A DNA stretch of 64,000 nucleotides from Selaginella moellendorffii (taxonomy: Eukaryota; Streptophyta; Lycopodiopsida; Selaginellales; Selaginellaceae), in contig NW_003314295.1 of the NCBI RefSeq assembly GCF_000143415.4, forward strand, positions 1,347,923 through 1,411,922, given 5' to 3'. Both the position numbers and the translations under genes were made by a program. The number at the start of each line of letters is the position of its first letter. Position 1 is the stretch's first letter. This document shows, piece by piece, positions 23,796 through 38,029 of the stretch. Below the pieces are notes generated by a model. The model saw only the letters and a program-made list of their open reading frames with translations, did no database searches and was not told the origin of the DNA.

Positions 23796-26700
23796 ATGGC
23801 TCTTGGCATTCTCGCGGCGCTGCTGTGCTTGCTCGCCGGCGCTAGGGCATCGCCGATCGACGAGGACGCATGGCGCGAGCTGCGATCGACGATGCCTCCG
23901 GCTCGCGATCAGCTCCGAGCAGCGGCGAGCGTCTTGCGGAGATTAATCCCTGGCCATGTCTCGGCATTCCAGCTCCAGATCATAACACTGGTAAGCAAAC
24001 AAGGGTCTTCTGTCAATGCTGGTAAATCAAATTGATTGATTGATTCCAGGAAGATTGCGGTGGTAAATCCTGCTTCCAATTGAGCTCTTTAATGGATGAA
24101 GGTTCGAGAAAAATAAGGTACGCTTCTGAATCAATCGAATTTTTCCCCTAGCTGAGTCCCATTTACATAGTATCCATGGAACGTCAGGGGTTGAGCTTTG
24201 TGCTGGCTTGTATTGGTATTTAAAAAACTGGTGTGGAGCTCATATTTCCTGGGACTTAACTGGGGGCTCTCAGTTAGATACCATTCCAGAGCCTCAAGCA
24301 CTGCCTGCCTTGCCTCCTGGTGGTGTCAAAATCCAGCGTTCAGTACCTTGGAGTTACTACCAAAATGTGGTGACCTCTAGCTGTATGTGCTTGTAAAGCT
24401 ATGGTTTTACGTGAACTTAACCGATTCTTCATGGTTTTTTGTGTAGATTCGTATGCATGGTGGAACTGGAAAAGGTGGAGGAAAGAGATAGACTGGATGG
24501 CCTTGCAGGGAATCAACTTACCTCTTGCATTCACCGGCCAGGAAACTATATGGCAAAAAGTTTTCGAGGTTTGGCAGTGTATGGGAGTTCTGTGTGTGCT
24601 TATATTTTCGTTGCTGACAGAGTAAATTTAACATGACAAAACACGAGCTTGACGACTACTTTGGAGGACCATCCTTCCTTGCGTGGGCACGTATGGGAAA
24701 TTTGCACGGGTAAGGAGAACGACGTTTAGCTAACCATCTGTCAACTCTAAATTCTTGTGTAGTTGGGGAGGGCCTCTGCCAGAGAAGTGGCTGGAACTGC
24801 AACTAATCTTGCAAAAGAAAATTCTACATCATATGCGCAGCCTTGGCATGATTGCTGGTAATCTTGTACAAAATTGATCGTTTCTTCACAGACGATGAAT
24901 TTGTGCAGTGCTACCGGCGTTTTCTGGCAATGTTCCTCGAGCATTGAAAATTCTATATCCGTCTGCCAATATCACACGTTTGCCAGATTGGTAAGGCCTT
25001 CGGTTTTCTTTACTTCATTTCTGTGTTTTAGGAACACTGTAGATGGAAATCCGCAATGGTGTTGTACATACCTTCTTCAACCCATGGACCCGTTGTTTAT
25101 CCAGATTGGGAAAGCATTTATCGAACAGCAAGTAAAAGGTTTTAGTTATCAGTGCTGTTTCTGGATTCAAGTGACCGTGATACTTGTTGCTGCAGAATAC
25201 GGATCTACACAACACGTTTACAACTGGTTAGAATGATGTCTCTGACTCTATTCAATTCTTGTTTCCTTTAACAGCGACACATTCAATGAGAATCTTCCTC
25301 CAACCGATGATCCAAGCTACATATCTGCACTTGCAGCGTCTGTTTATGGAGCCATGATTGTGGCTGACAAGCAAGCTATCTGGCTTATGCAGGTAACGTA
25401 CTATGTTGTTGAGGCTCTCGGGTACTATCATACCTGTTACAGGGCTGGCTTTTCTCATCGGATGCTCAGTTTTGGAAGCCTCCTCAAATGAAGGTATCCT
25501 CTCGTGCATACTGGGCCGCATTCTTATCAATCTGATTTGGTCGCTAGGCTCTTTTGCACGCGGTACCATTTGGAAAAATGATAGTTCTCGATCTCTTTGC
25601 AGAAGTGAGGCCTATATGGTCGAAGTCATCTCATTTTTATGGTGTTCCCTACATCTGGTAAGTTTCTGAATTTCTCTCTCTGTTTGGTGCGGTATAAGCG
25701 ACTTCTCTGCTCCAGGTGTATGTTGCATAATTTTGGTGGAAATCACGAAATGTATGGGAGGCTTGATGTAGTCTCTTCAGGTCCAGTTGATGCTAAAACT
25801 AGTGCAAACTCTACTATGGTATCGATACGTTTTTCTATTTCCGAAAGCAATTAGCAAGGGGGTTGTTTCTAGATTGGCGTTGGAATGTGCATGGAAGGCA
25901 TCGAACAAAACCCAGTCGTCTACGAACTTATGGCTGAAATGGCATTCCGCTCAACTAGAAACGCTCTGAAGGTAATTTTAACAGTTTGATGCCGTTGCAT
26001 GACTAACCAACTTTGGAGTGCTGGTAGGATTGGGTGGACGATTATTCTACAAGGCGCTATGGTAAAGCCGTCCCAGAAGCATTGGAAGCGTGGCAAATTT
26101 TATCACATACGTTATACAATTGCTCCGACGGCTTACAGGACCACAACACAGATGTAATTGTGAAATTCCCAGATTTAAACGCTTCTTCACTGACCACATT
26201 ATCGAGATACTTGGCAGAAGAAGGTGGCACCCAGACTCGACGACTTTTAACCGAAGGGCTGACCTCGTTTGGTCACTTATGGTATCGTCCTACTGAAGCA
26301 AAGGTGGCTCTATCTTACATGCTGAATGCATCTTCTAGTCTCAGCAACGTCGCGACTTACAGGTCTCTCGAGTTTTTCTTTGTTTTACTTTTCTGTTTTT
26401 GTTTGTTGAAAATTCGCTTATCAAAACTTTTCAGGTACGATCTGGTGGATCTTACTCGACAGGTTCTGATGAAGCTTGCCAACCAGATCCACCTGCAAGC
26501 ACTGGTTTCATTTGTCAAAGGCGATCTGGAAGAACTTACAAAGAATTGCGACATCCTGATCGGAATTATCAAGGACTCGGAGCTACTGTTACGCTCGAAC
26601 AACGGGTTTCTCTTGGGTCCATGGCTGGAGAGTGCCAAAAAACTGGGAACAAACTCCGACGAGACAAATTTGGTAAGCTTGTCGCCGTTTTAAATCATTC

Positions 26701-27113
26701 CTAAACTTCCTTTTTCCAGTATGAATGGAATGCCAGGACGCAAGTTACTATGTGGTTTGACAATACGAGAACCTTGCCGAGTGCTCTCCATGATTATGGT
26801 ATGTTTCCAGTGCTCGTCTTTACATTTGTTTTCGCCTGATAGTCTCTTCCTCTGTGCTGTGGCAGCGAATAAAATGTGGAGTGGCCTCTTCGAGGACTAC
26901 TATCTTCCACGCGCGTCGCTGTACACGAAGCTCCTAGTAAAGGCCCTCCACGACAAGGAGCCATTCCCATACGACTCTTGGCGATCTTCATGGATTCTGC
27001 TGACCAACACTTTCCAGAACGGCACGAAAAACTATCCACTGGAGGCGGCCGGTGACTCCATCGAAATCGCGAAGTCACTGTTCAGCAAATACGACTCTCT
27101 CGTCCACGACTAG
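23796..27113 (+). CDS. NAGLU: alpha-N-acetylglucosaminidase (GH89)
   Basis: GH89 enzymes remove terminal alpha-N-acetylglucosamine in the vacuole/lysosome or apoplast; the Arabidopsis relative is CYL1. Eighteen exons keep frame to 793 residues: 23796-23990, 24050-24117, 24171-24382, 24447-24568, 24621-24709, 24763-24857, 24909-24990, 25032-25138, 25196-25226, 25275-25392, 25443-25493, 25548-25657, 25716-25818, 25873-25971, 26028-26362, 26435-26672, 26720-26798, 26866-27113. A signal peptide ([16 protein letters not shown]) opens the protein. Family blocks are [66 protein letters not shown] and [14 protein letters not shown], plus the C-terminal W-F-D-N-T-R helix region. Exon 9 is only 31 nt. 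The gene is complete and no block is missing. Confidence 0.94.
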
Positions 27114-28074
27114 CCGGGAAGACGTACGCAAAAATAAAAAATAAAAAATGGAGGCTAGACTTTTTTAACTGGACATTTTTTCTTCGCAGCATCTTCTCGG
27201 AGAGAGGTTGATCCATCTGGGGAAGGATTGATTAAGTTCATCCATACTATACTAAGCTCGCAAGGAAAAGAAATCTTAGCCGCGATCTATCAAACTGGGA
27301 GATCGATCCACTCCACGCCATTAAGATATTTTCTCATTCATGTAAGATAAAGATGAGATAAATCACGGGGGGGGAGAAAAATTCCACCCATCTCTACCCG
27401 TCAAACCCGTCAACAACTCTAGGCATTCCCAAGTATTCCAATGGCCGCCCGACCGCAGTAAAAGCCCGCTATAGAGCGGGCGGGCGGCAAATGTAGGCGG
27501 TAAAACCACGCGGCACTATCTCGCACGTCGGATCCCCGACACCAACGGTGAGTGGATATAACCATGCTCTTTTTACCGGGTGGCCAAATGGGACTTTCAG
27601 TTGGCCTTGTGTGTGTATAGTGTGGCCCGTGTATTCTTTTTTGCCTCTTTTTTTTCTCCGCCCCACCATTCCTTCTCTGTCTGGTTGCTGTTTGTTGTGT
27701 CTGGAGAGTATGCTCTCTTCTCTATTGGCAGGCTTAACGGAGTTCTTTCGTTAATAGCCCATTCTCCCTCTCTCTCCTCTCTTTCTTTTTTCTCTCTCGA
27801 TCGATACCATCGCCCTGTCGCCCTAGGTACCGCATTGGAGGCGCCGCTCGCTCGATCTCTCTTTCTCTTCCTCCTCGACCGCAGGGCGCCGTGCCGCTAT
27901 GATCTGGGCGTGATCCCACGCCGTGCCGTGCCGCTGCATGCAAATCGCAATGCGATCTTGATCCCTATTTCCCGGTCGCATCGGTAGATCCAGTCTCACT
28001 TCAGGAGGAGTAGCGGCAGGGCGCGCAGGGATTGGTCTTGATCCCGGGCGGGGGAGGGGCAGGGATCATCACTT
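27114..28074. promoter_or_regulatory. NAGLU 3' flank and hexokinase promoter/leader
   Basis: The first part is the A-rich 3' flank of NAGLU, with AAAATAAAAAATAAAAAATG-like runs at 27130-27150, followed by a G9 run near 27368. From 27750 to 27810 there is a long CT-rich tract (TCTCTCCTCTCTTTC) typical of plant core promoters or 5' leaders (Y-patch), then a GC-rich segment up to the hexokinase ATG. No conserved coding segment was seen on either strand. Confidence 0.5.
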
Positions 28075-30449
<2,375 letters not shown>

Positions 30450-30872
30450 GAAGTTCCAAAGCTATATGATAAAAGGTGGGACACCAGGAATAAGCTATGG
30501 TGATTTTTACAATAATAAGAGAGATCCGAAGGATATGGCGGCACGTCCATGGTTTTCTGGGATGTTTGTCAAGAAGAAAATTGGAGAAATAAAGGTATAA
30601 TCATAGAAATGATTTTCCTTTTCATTATTATTATCTCATCGAACGTTTAAGATGTTACTCCCAAGTTGGAATTACTGGTAAACTCTTTACTTGGAATTCC
30701 TCCAACGTTCTGGGAAGAACACGCTAACTTCCAAAGTTCTCGGAAGAACTTCGAGAGCTTAATATCACCAAGTTCTTCCGCTGGACAAGCATTTCTGGAT
30801 TCTACTTATTGGAGGCATGGACACCAACAAAATCTTTGAAAGCTTGAGCTTGTTCTTCGATCACGTTGCTCG
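30450..30872. other. convergent 3' region of hexokinase and MnmM-like gene
   Basis: This gap lies between two stop codons facing each other. It holds the 3' ends of both transcripts. A short cluster of imperfect GGAAGAAC/GTTCTTCC inverted motifs occurs at 30700-30780; its meaning is unclear. Confidence 0.5.
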
Positions 30873-31930
30873 TCAAGAAAAACTAGAACAGTCATTTTCC
30901 ACTTTCTCCAAGGTTGATTGAGTTACCTTCTTGGCCAGGAGAATGAGATGCGGAGCCAGCGGTCTGTGGAGCTGCTCTAAATGTGTGCAAATCCATTCGG
31001 AGGGTGGCAGCAGAGAGGCGAATTCTTTCACAGCTTCATACTCTTCCCTGTGTGCCTATTGTCAGAACTTGCAACCAAAGAAAAACTTGACTCACTGGCC
31101 TCCGGGATGCCCAACGTAGCATATCACGCTCACGAGCCCTCCTGGCTGGAGCAAATCGAGCGAGCAGTGGAGCGATTGGATCGTGGTTGGAGCACGAGTG
31201 ATGAGCTCCTTGTCCCCGTGTGGAAGGTATCCAAGGTTGTAGACTACAAGCCTGAGGTGGTGGACGAGGCCCTGGAGCCAAGAGCTTGAGTTTTAGTGTT
31301 CCAGAGAGAAAGAGAGAAGAGCACGCTACCTCGCTCGAACATCCTTTAGAACTTCGCCCATCTTGCTGTGGCAGTGATGGAAGAGCTCAACTCGGTTTCT
31401 CTGAGAGTAAGATCCAATGAGAAGGAAAGAAAAGATGAAGATGGAATCATGGTTGGCTTACTTGCTCGGGAGTTAGATGCTGCTCGAGTAGAAGAGAAGT
31501 TCTCTCCAACGCCTCCTTTTGGATGTCGAATCCATAGACTCGCCCGAGAAGAGAGCCCGGGGACACCAGTCGAGCCAAGAGCAGCGTATCGATTCCATTC
31601 CCACACGTCGCATCCACCACAGTGTCGCCAGGCCTCACGATTCCCTTCCAAACGCTGCGAGCAAGCACGAATCCAGACGAAATTCTCAAGGAAATCAACT
31701 CACGCGCTGGCAATGCTTGTCGCCTTAGCACCGCCGAGAAGAAGCTGAGCTGTGGAAGTCTCATCGCTGGAAATCCGGCTCGTTGAATCGGCTGTAAGGA
31801 AATCCCCAGCCTTAGCACCTCGCTCGAATCGATTCAGCGAGAGAATACCTGAGATCTGTGCGCGCAGGAGCGTCGCTGGCCGGATCGAGCACCGGATTGC
31901 CGGGAATGGCCGGATAGGAAAATGCGTCAT
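30873..31930 (-). CDS. MnmM/YtqB-type tRNA methyltransferase, organelle-targeted
   Basis: This family transfers a methyl group from SAM to the wobble uridine side chain (nm5(s2)U to mnm5(s2)U) in bacteria and plastids. I assembled six exons from splice sites: 31930-31849, 31791-31704, 31654-31462, 31400-31330, 31251-31096, 31047-30873. They keep frame to 254 residues. Diagnostic blocks in order: AVWKGIVRPGDTVVDATCGN with GIDTLLLA (SAM-binding loop), VYGFDIQKEAL (acidic SAM residue), FHHCHSKM, VVYNLGYLPHGDK, LLQPGGLVSVICYVGHPGGQ followed by EE, and the C-terminal HLILLAKK. The Arg/Ile-rich N-terminus MTHFPIRPFPAIRCSIRPA looks like an organelle transit peptide. The start codon lies 29 bp from that of the divergent EMB514-like gene. 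Open frames on the plus strand across here are antisense shadows. Confidence 0.88.
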
Positions 31931-31936
31931 GCCTTA

Positions 31937-31952
31937 AACCCTAATTAGGGTT
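31937..31952. promoter_or_regulatory. palindromic double telo-box between two start codons
   Basis: The 29 bases between the ATGs of the MnmM-like gene (minus) and the EMB514-like gene (plus) contain AACCCTAATTAGGGTT, a perfect 16-bp palindrome made of two telo-boxes (AACCCTAA) back to back. Telo-boxes are known promoter elements of plant ribosome-biogenesis and translation genes. Each gene sees the same element at about the same distance, so it may drive both (inference). Confidence 0.7.
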
Positions 31953-31959
31953 CTTGCCA

Positions 31960-33083
31960 ATGGAAGAGGAGGGCGCCAAGCGCGAGAGGGACGGCGCTGC
32001 GCAGGACGGTAACGATGCGAAGAAGGCCAAGCTGGATGACGCATCGATCTCGGCGGCGACTCCAGCAGATGCAGAGAAGCAGAGCGGCGGAGATGTGGAG
32101 ATGAAGGCGGCGGAGGCGGCGCCGCCGATTGCCGTTGAGGAAAAGGAAGGGAAGGAGGAGAAGAAAGAGGAGGAAGAGAAGGAGGAGGAGAAGGAAGCGA
32201 ATGAAGAAGAGAAGAAAGAGGAGGAAGAGAAGAAGGAAGTGAAGCTTGGTCCCATGACCTTCTCGTCCGGGAAGGAGATGTTCATGTACTTCTACGAGCT
32301 CCTCCACGGCTGGGCTGCCGACTATGACATGAATGAGGTAAGTCCTCTTTCCATTTCTCTTGTCTTTCGATTTGAGCTTGCGAATGGAAGATTGTGGGAT
32401 GGATGCTTTCGCTTTGTTTTCTCTTCGTTAAGTTTTCGAGCTCTTGCTCTTGTTCTCTTGTTTCTTCCTTTTCGTCTGCTTGCTTGCGTCTTTGATGATA
32501 GCGCACGAGATGAGCCGTGCAGGAAACTGCGCACTGAGGTACTCTCGTGTACCCAGCCTGCATTGGCGAGGTTTAATGTGCCAACATGCTAATCTGAGAC
32601 GTCATGGATTCATACTCTTCTTCGATCGAATGCTTCATCTTTGCGATGATTGTTTCCATCCTCCCAAGTAGCGATCCTCGGAACTAACCTTCGTGATCTC
32701 TTCTTTCCTTCCAGTACGAGCATATGGTTTTGCTCGACTTGCTCAACAAAGGCCACAACGATCCCGAGGCGAAGATGGGCCCGGGAGGAGCCAAGGCCTT
32801 CCAGATCCGCGTCCACCCCGTGTGGCGATCGCGCTGCTACTACCTCGTCCGGGCCGACGGCACCGCCGTGGACTTCAGCTATCGCAAGTGCGTCGACAAG
32901 CTCATGCCGCTCCCTCAAGAGATTTTCAACTCCTCCGGTGGCCTCAATCTGAATTCACTCCATGGAGATGGCCGAGGTGGCGGCGGCGGCAGAGGAAGAG
33001 GCAGGCACGGCGGCGGTGGTGGCGGCCGCGGTCGTGGATTTCGCGGAAGAGGTCGAGGGCGAGGGAGATCTCGCGGGTACTGA
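31960..33083 (+). CDS. EMB514: EMB514/DCL-family nucleolar protein (DUF3223) with RGG tail
   Basis: Two exons (31960-32337, 32715-33083) give 248 residues; the ATG is at 31960. Residues 1-95 are acidic and lysine-rich with long Glu/Lys runs, containing a possible nuclear signal (KRERD, KKAK). The conserved DCL/DUF3223 domain follows: GPMTFSSGKEMFMYFYELL, then WAADYDMNEYEHMVLLDLL and HNDPEAKMGPG, then RCYYLVRADGTAVDFSYRKC. The C-terminus is an RGG/GGR-rich tail typical of nucleolar RNA-binding proteins. This order (acidic arm, DUF3223, RGG tail) matches Arabidopsis EMB514/DOMINO1, tied to ribosome biogenesis, rather than the plastid DCL protein, which has a transit peptide. The 377-nt intron is unusually long for this window. 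A broken copy of exon 2 lies at 38030-38185. Confidence 0.88.
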
Positions 33084-34029
33084 GCCAAGTTTTGTAGGTT
33101 TTCCCAATTTAAAAGTTTTAGTATTTCGGTTATTCCACTTTCTTAAAAGCATATTCGTATTTTAAAAGAATATTCTGCCTACTAGTGTAAACACAATTAA
33201 AATGCTAAACCATGGTTAGAGAAAGTTTAAAAGTGACCATTAGATTGAGGATCAACCTGGTTCTTCAAAATGGAATACGTAAAAATTAATCAACTTTTTT
33301 CAACCCTTTGGGCAATAAAATATTAATACTGTGAGGTGCCATACACTCACAATGCTAATATCATAAAATATAATAAATTTTAGCTTCTAAGAATAAAATT
33401 AAAAGTGATTATTAGTTATAAATTTTTATACCTTTACTTAAAAAGGTTAAGATAACTTTTTCTATTTCTATTTTCTTACATTTACATGTAAAGCAAGGAG
33501 ATCCCTATTGTTTTAGAGATTCTCAAGATTAACATGGACAAACCAATTTAAATTTAAATTTGGAGAAAGCACAAGCTTGTGTACCTACTTTATGTTAGGA
33601 CAAAATATAACTAACTTCTCATTTGGCCCTTTCCTAAATAAACTCACTTCCTTGGAAGCCTCACTTGACAATAGTATCTAGAATTGTTTCACCTCTTTTA
33701 TATCAATTTTGTTTTGTTAGCATTTATTGTCCCAAAGACTCCCAACATCATCAACTTAGAAAATCTTATTCAAAAAATTTCATAAAGTTGAACTCTTAGA
33801 AAGAACATAAATTTGTATACTTATTATGTCTCAACACTAAATATGATTTGCTCTCTCATTCACCTTTTCTTACATATAACTATAAACAATTATAATCTTT
33901 TACAAATTGCTTAACTATATCAATTTCCACAGTAATGCTATTACAACTCCCTTTTTTTATAGTCAATACTTAAAATAATGATTTTGTATTAAAATTAGAT
34001 AATAAAATTCAGAGCTTTATTCGAAAAAG

Positions 34030-34720
34030 ACTTTATAATGCTCGGTTTTCATACAAAAATACATTTGTTACACTAAATTTTAAACAACAAAATACAAAAA
34101 TGGAAACAAATATCATAACTATAGAACCCCATGTATTTGTTTTTAGGAGAAAATATCTTTGTATAATAAATTTTTTGGATGTAATACTGAACACTAAAGC
34201 TAAAACAAATAGTTCTAAAAGGGTTTAAATCAAAAGATAAAAATTCATGACTACACAAACAAACATACAAGAAAATACATAAATTATCAACAAACTTTAT
34301 AAGCATTTTGGTACTTTCTTAAGGTTTTTTAATCACATGGGAAAATAGAAAAAATAAACTTTGAGAAGGTCAATATGGTATTAAATATTGCAGCTATATA
34401 AAGTAAAAATTTTCATTTAAAAATTACTCTATAATGTTTATTTTTTATTTAAAAAATGCATTGTTTAAATTAAATCTCAAATAATAAAATATAAAAGTGT
34501 GAGAAAATATCACAACTATAGAACCTTTTATTTGTTTTTCAAAAGGACATAGCTTTGTATAATAAATGTTTTAAATGCGATTGAAACCTAAAATAAATGG
34601 TGGTTAATACATTTTTTGGAAGGCTTCAAATTAAGGGTAAAAGTTTATGATTATACAAAAAACCTTACAAAAAATTACATATAGTATCAACAAATTTCAT
34701 TAGGATTTTGTCAATTTCTT
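34030..34720. repeat. two diverged ~390-bp tandem units
   Basis: The stretch from about 34030 is repeated from about 34425 with many changes. Shared landmarks in order are TATAATG, AAATCTCAAA or AATTTTAAACAA with AAATATAAAA, ATCACAACTATAGAACC (ATCATAACTATAGAACC in the first unit), TTTGTATAATAAAT, and CAACAAA(C/T)TT(T/C)AT. Neither unit codes for protein. It is probably an old tandem or transposon-derived duplication. Confidence 0.6.
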
Positions 34721-34859
34721 TAGCTTTTATAATCATATAGAAAAAAGGGAAGAAAATTTGAAGAAGGTCAATATGTTCTTAAATAGTGTAACTATTGAGT
34801 TTGAAAAGACAAAAAAATCTAAGATATTAAGCAAAAGTTTTAACAATAAATCTTTAAAA

Positions 34860-36110
34860 TCAAATCTTTCTGTATTCAAAATATTCATGTCATAGTTATT
34901 TATAAGTATCATTTGAGTTATAAAGTTAAAAGTTTCATTAAAAGTTATTTTAGGTATGATAATAAGATTTTTGTTTAATCATTATATAAATTTAAAGAGC
35001 CATTCTCCAAAAATAGCTTTTTCTCAATTCATTTTCAATGTTAAACTTTTATTTAAAAGGATTTTCTGTTTCATTTTTTTATTTGACTAAATATCTGAAA
35101 ACAAAGATGAATTTTATTTTGCAACAAAATAAAATAACTTAAGAAAATTAAATATTTAAATAAGAAACTTCACATTTTTTAATTATTTTTTAATTTGTTT
35201 TTATACTATTTTAGGAAATGCTGCAAAAATATTAATACTTTAAAAATGGTAATTTTCCATCAGCAATGTATTGTATAAGGTTTCATTGTTATACTATAAT
35301 TGGAATCATGCTTATAAATAAGCATCATATAAAAATTTAATCAAATTTTAGATTTTGCTACTAGTATTATTAAGGTTTCTACATTTCTTTATTTGACCAA
35401 ATATATAGAAAAATAAAGAATTTCATCATGCAAAAATATTTTTAAAAATTAATAATTTAAATATTTTATTCTTCAGAGTGTTCTTCAGATTTGTTCACGA
35501 CCTTGCATAAGACACTAATACTTTATAAATGATAGTTTTTTATAGTTAATTGCTTGTATAAGATTTCATTGTTACATTATAGTTAGATTTATACTTATAA
35601 ATAAGTATCATATAAATATTGAAATTAAATTTTAATATTTTCTACTAGTAGTAACACTTTTAACCACTTATTTTAATCATTGTACATGTTTATAAAACTT
35701 TTATCCACAATGGCTTTTAGTTTTTTCAATCCAATTTCAATATTAGAATTTTATTTAAAATGTTTTTTACTACAATTGTTTTTTTTACCAAACATTTTTA
35801 AAAATTATATTGTAATGCATAAATAGGAAAGAAAATTTTAGAAATATAAGTTCCTTTAATACTATTTTTGTACCTATCACAAAAACACTTTTTATTTTGT
35901 TAATGACAATTTTAAATTCACTTGTGAAACTTTTGTTATTATCTTCCAAGAAAAATTTAACATTTTGTATGAATTACAATTTCATAGAGTAGTTTGTCAT
36001 TAAAGATTAATCATTGCTAGTGGCTTGAGAGCGTAAAAATTTATCATTACAGTATAGTTTGAATCATATTTATAAATAACTATTAAATGAACATTTTTAA
36101 TATAGAGAGT
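34860..36110. repeat. diverged interspersed units with ATAAGTATCATATAA core
   Basis: The phrase TTATAAATAAGCATCATATAA and relatives occurs near 34900, 35310, 35595 and 36070, each time after an ATACTATAATTGGAATCAT-like segment, and at the middle two sites after TATAAGGTTTCATTGTTA. Spacing is about 280-480 bp. These look like remnants of a repeat family local to the desert. No coding potential or terminal repeats are visible. Confidence 0.55.
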
Positions 36111-36849
36111 TTTGATTTTAAAAGTATATTGTTAAATATATTGTTTACTATTTTTGGTTCATTGTTTTTATTTGAAATTTTTTATCTTTAATATTTAATA
36201 ATATATTTACATTCCCCAATTTTCTCTCTTTCTTTTCACATGATTAGAAAACATTGAAAAAGTAATAATATCCTATAAAATTTTGTTAATAAGCTATATC
36301 CTTCATTGTAGTTTTTTTTTTAATAGTCATGAACTTTCGTACTTTAATTTAAAGTCTTTGACAAATTGCATTAGCCATCACCTCTTTTAGCTTTTAATGC
36401 ATAAGCTTCAATGTTACATATAAAATATTTGTTATATAAAAGCATTTTTTCATTCAGTTATAAGTAAATATAAGAGTTTTCATAGTTGTTAACTTTGGGT
36501 TTATTCTTACATTTTGCTATGTGAGATTTACTTTTTTTATGTGAATATTGAATTCTCCTATAAAAATAAAGCATTATCAATCACTTTAGAATGAAACTCT
36601 TAGCTTTAGTGATTAACTCTAATACAAAACTATTGTTATAGTAACATTTACAAAAAAATTGAGTCAACAACTATAGATTTCATGTTATAAATATTGGTTA
36701 CTCTTTTAAACTTATTGAGATCAATATCTAAAGAAGCAAAAAAAATGTTTCTTTGTTGTGGCAGTCATTGATCTTAGTTTCTGCTACCAACACCAACTCT
36801 AGCAACAAGGATGTTATAAATCCAAATGTCCAGGAAGTCCACCATCTGG

Positions 36850-36910
36850 AGCAACTTGAGAGTAACTGATATTTATAATAAGCAACTTGAGAGTAACTGA
36901 TATTTATAAT
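36850..36910. repeat. perfect 31-bp tandem duplication
   Basis: Two adjacent copies of a 31-bp unit beginning AGCAACTTGAGAGTAACTGA are identical except for the last base. The identity, in a region of otherwise decayed repeats, suggests a recent replication-slippage event. Confidence 0.9.
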
Positions 36911-37314
36911 GTGTAAACTACTTCTCAAACCGGTTTAAGATTTAGGGCTAACTTTACCTTTATAAAATACTTAATTCTTCCTTGGAATAGAGAGATCAAT
37001 GCCTGCAAAAAGAAAAGGAAAAACAACTTACATTAACAAAGTTAACAAAGCAATCGTGGAAATGGATCCCGTTGACAGCGTTGGACAGGTCGTCGAGTAG
37101 AAAGAGCTGAGCTGAGCAGCATGGCCGACCACACTGCCGACTATAGGCCATTGGACTTGGGATGTCGTTCTTTCTTCACTCAAATGCTTGTAATATCCCC
37201 GGGAGCGATCTCCTGGCCACCACCTAGTCTACAGGCTCAGGAGCAACGGATCCAGCGAAGCCATCCAGTCCCAGCGCGGGGCTACACGAGCTGAGTGATC
37301 ATTAGGGCTTAGCA

Positions 37315-37779
37315 ATGTCTCCATCGTGGGTGGCATACGAGCTCTGCCCAATCTAGGTGATTTGCAGAGGACAAGCCGTCGCCATAGCAGAGTACATAGA
37401 GACGCGTCTGAAGATCCTGGACGTTTTGCATCAACTCTGTGGATCGGGCTTCACACCAGGTGGGAGCTAGGAGAACGTAAAAAAGGCGAGAAAACGTAGC
37501 CGGCCTGAAGTTGAAGAAGCATGGAGACGTCCAGATATTGTTGTCAAACCAAGCTCCAAGGTATGGAAGTGTTTCTTGTGTGTGGAGAGCTAACCTGATG
37601 CATTGTTTTTCCAGGCTATTGATGAGGCACAGGCCGAACTGGAGGCTTTGGGGTCAGTGCCATCAGACGTTCATTTTGACAACGTAAAAGCGAGAAAACA
37701 TAATGCACAGCGCACACAGCAGCATGCTAGTATGGAGGACAGAATATCAACTATGGAGGCTCTATTATTTGCCTGTGTA
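37315..37779 (+). pseudogene. unrecognised spliced gene fragment with in-frame stops
   Basis: A protein-like reading runs AVAIAEYIETRLKILDVL, then HQLCGSGFTPGGS, a TAG stop, then in the same frame ENVKKARKRSRPEVEEAW and RRPDIVVKPSSK. A well-formed 51-nt intron (37563-37613, GTATGG to CCAG) leads on to AIDEAQAELEALGS and MEDRISTMEALLFACV, ending at TAA about 37780. Another in-frame stop lies upstream at about 37355. Composition (charged helices, KKARKRSR basic cluster) suggests the end of a nuclear protein. I do not recognise the family. The in-frame stops with otherwise kept frame and intron mark a rather young pseudogene, or an assembly error. Confidence 0.4.
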
Positions 37780-38029
37780 TAATTATATTATTGCCTGTGT
37801 GTAGTAGATGGTTTGTATGTGGCTATGAAGATCATGAACTGTTGTAACCTTCCTGTCTGAAAAACTCGTAGTCAATGAAGTTCGTGATGAGTTGCAAAAG
37901 GCATATAGGTGATGAGGAGGACCTCATTTCATTTTCAAGATTCTTTAATCACGTTCCGAGACAAGGTAAGTATTCTCTTGGGTGCAGCAACTGTTGCCTT
38001 TGAGATTGAGAGAGTGATGAAAGTGATGA

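Larger units (their letters stand above)
33084..37000. other. AT-rich gene-free desert
   Basis: Nearly 4 kb of very AT-rich sequence without a convincing open frame, splice pattern or RNA gene. Parts of it are diverged repeats, listed separately. It divides two gene islands. Confidence 0.75.

Noticed and set aside
30981-31289. 102-codon plus-strand open frame looking like a small gene
   Set aside because: It is antisense to exons 5 and 6 of the MnmM-like gene, whose minus-strand reading carries the conserved NLGYLPHGDK and GHPGGQEE motifs.
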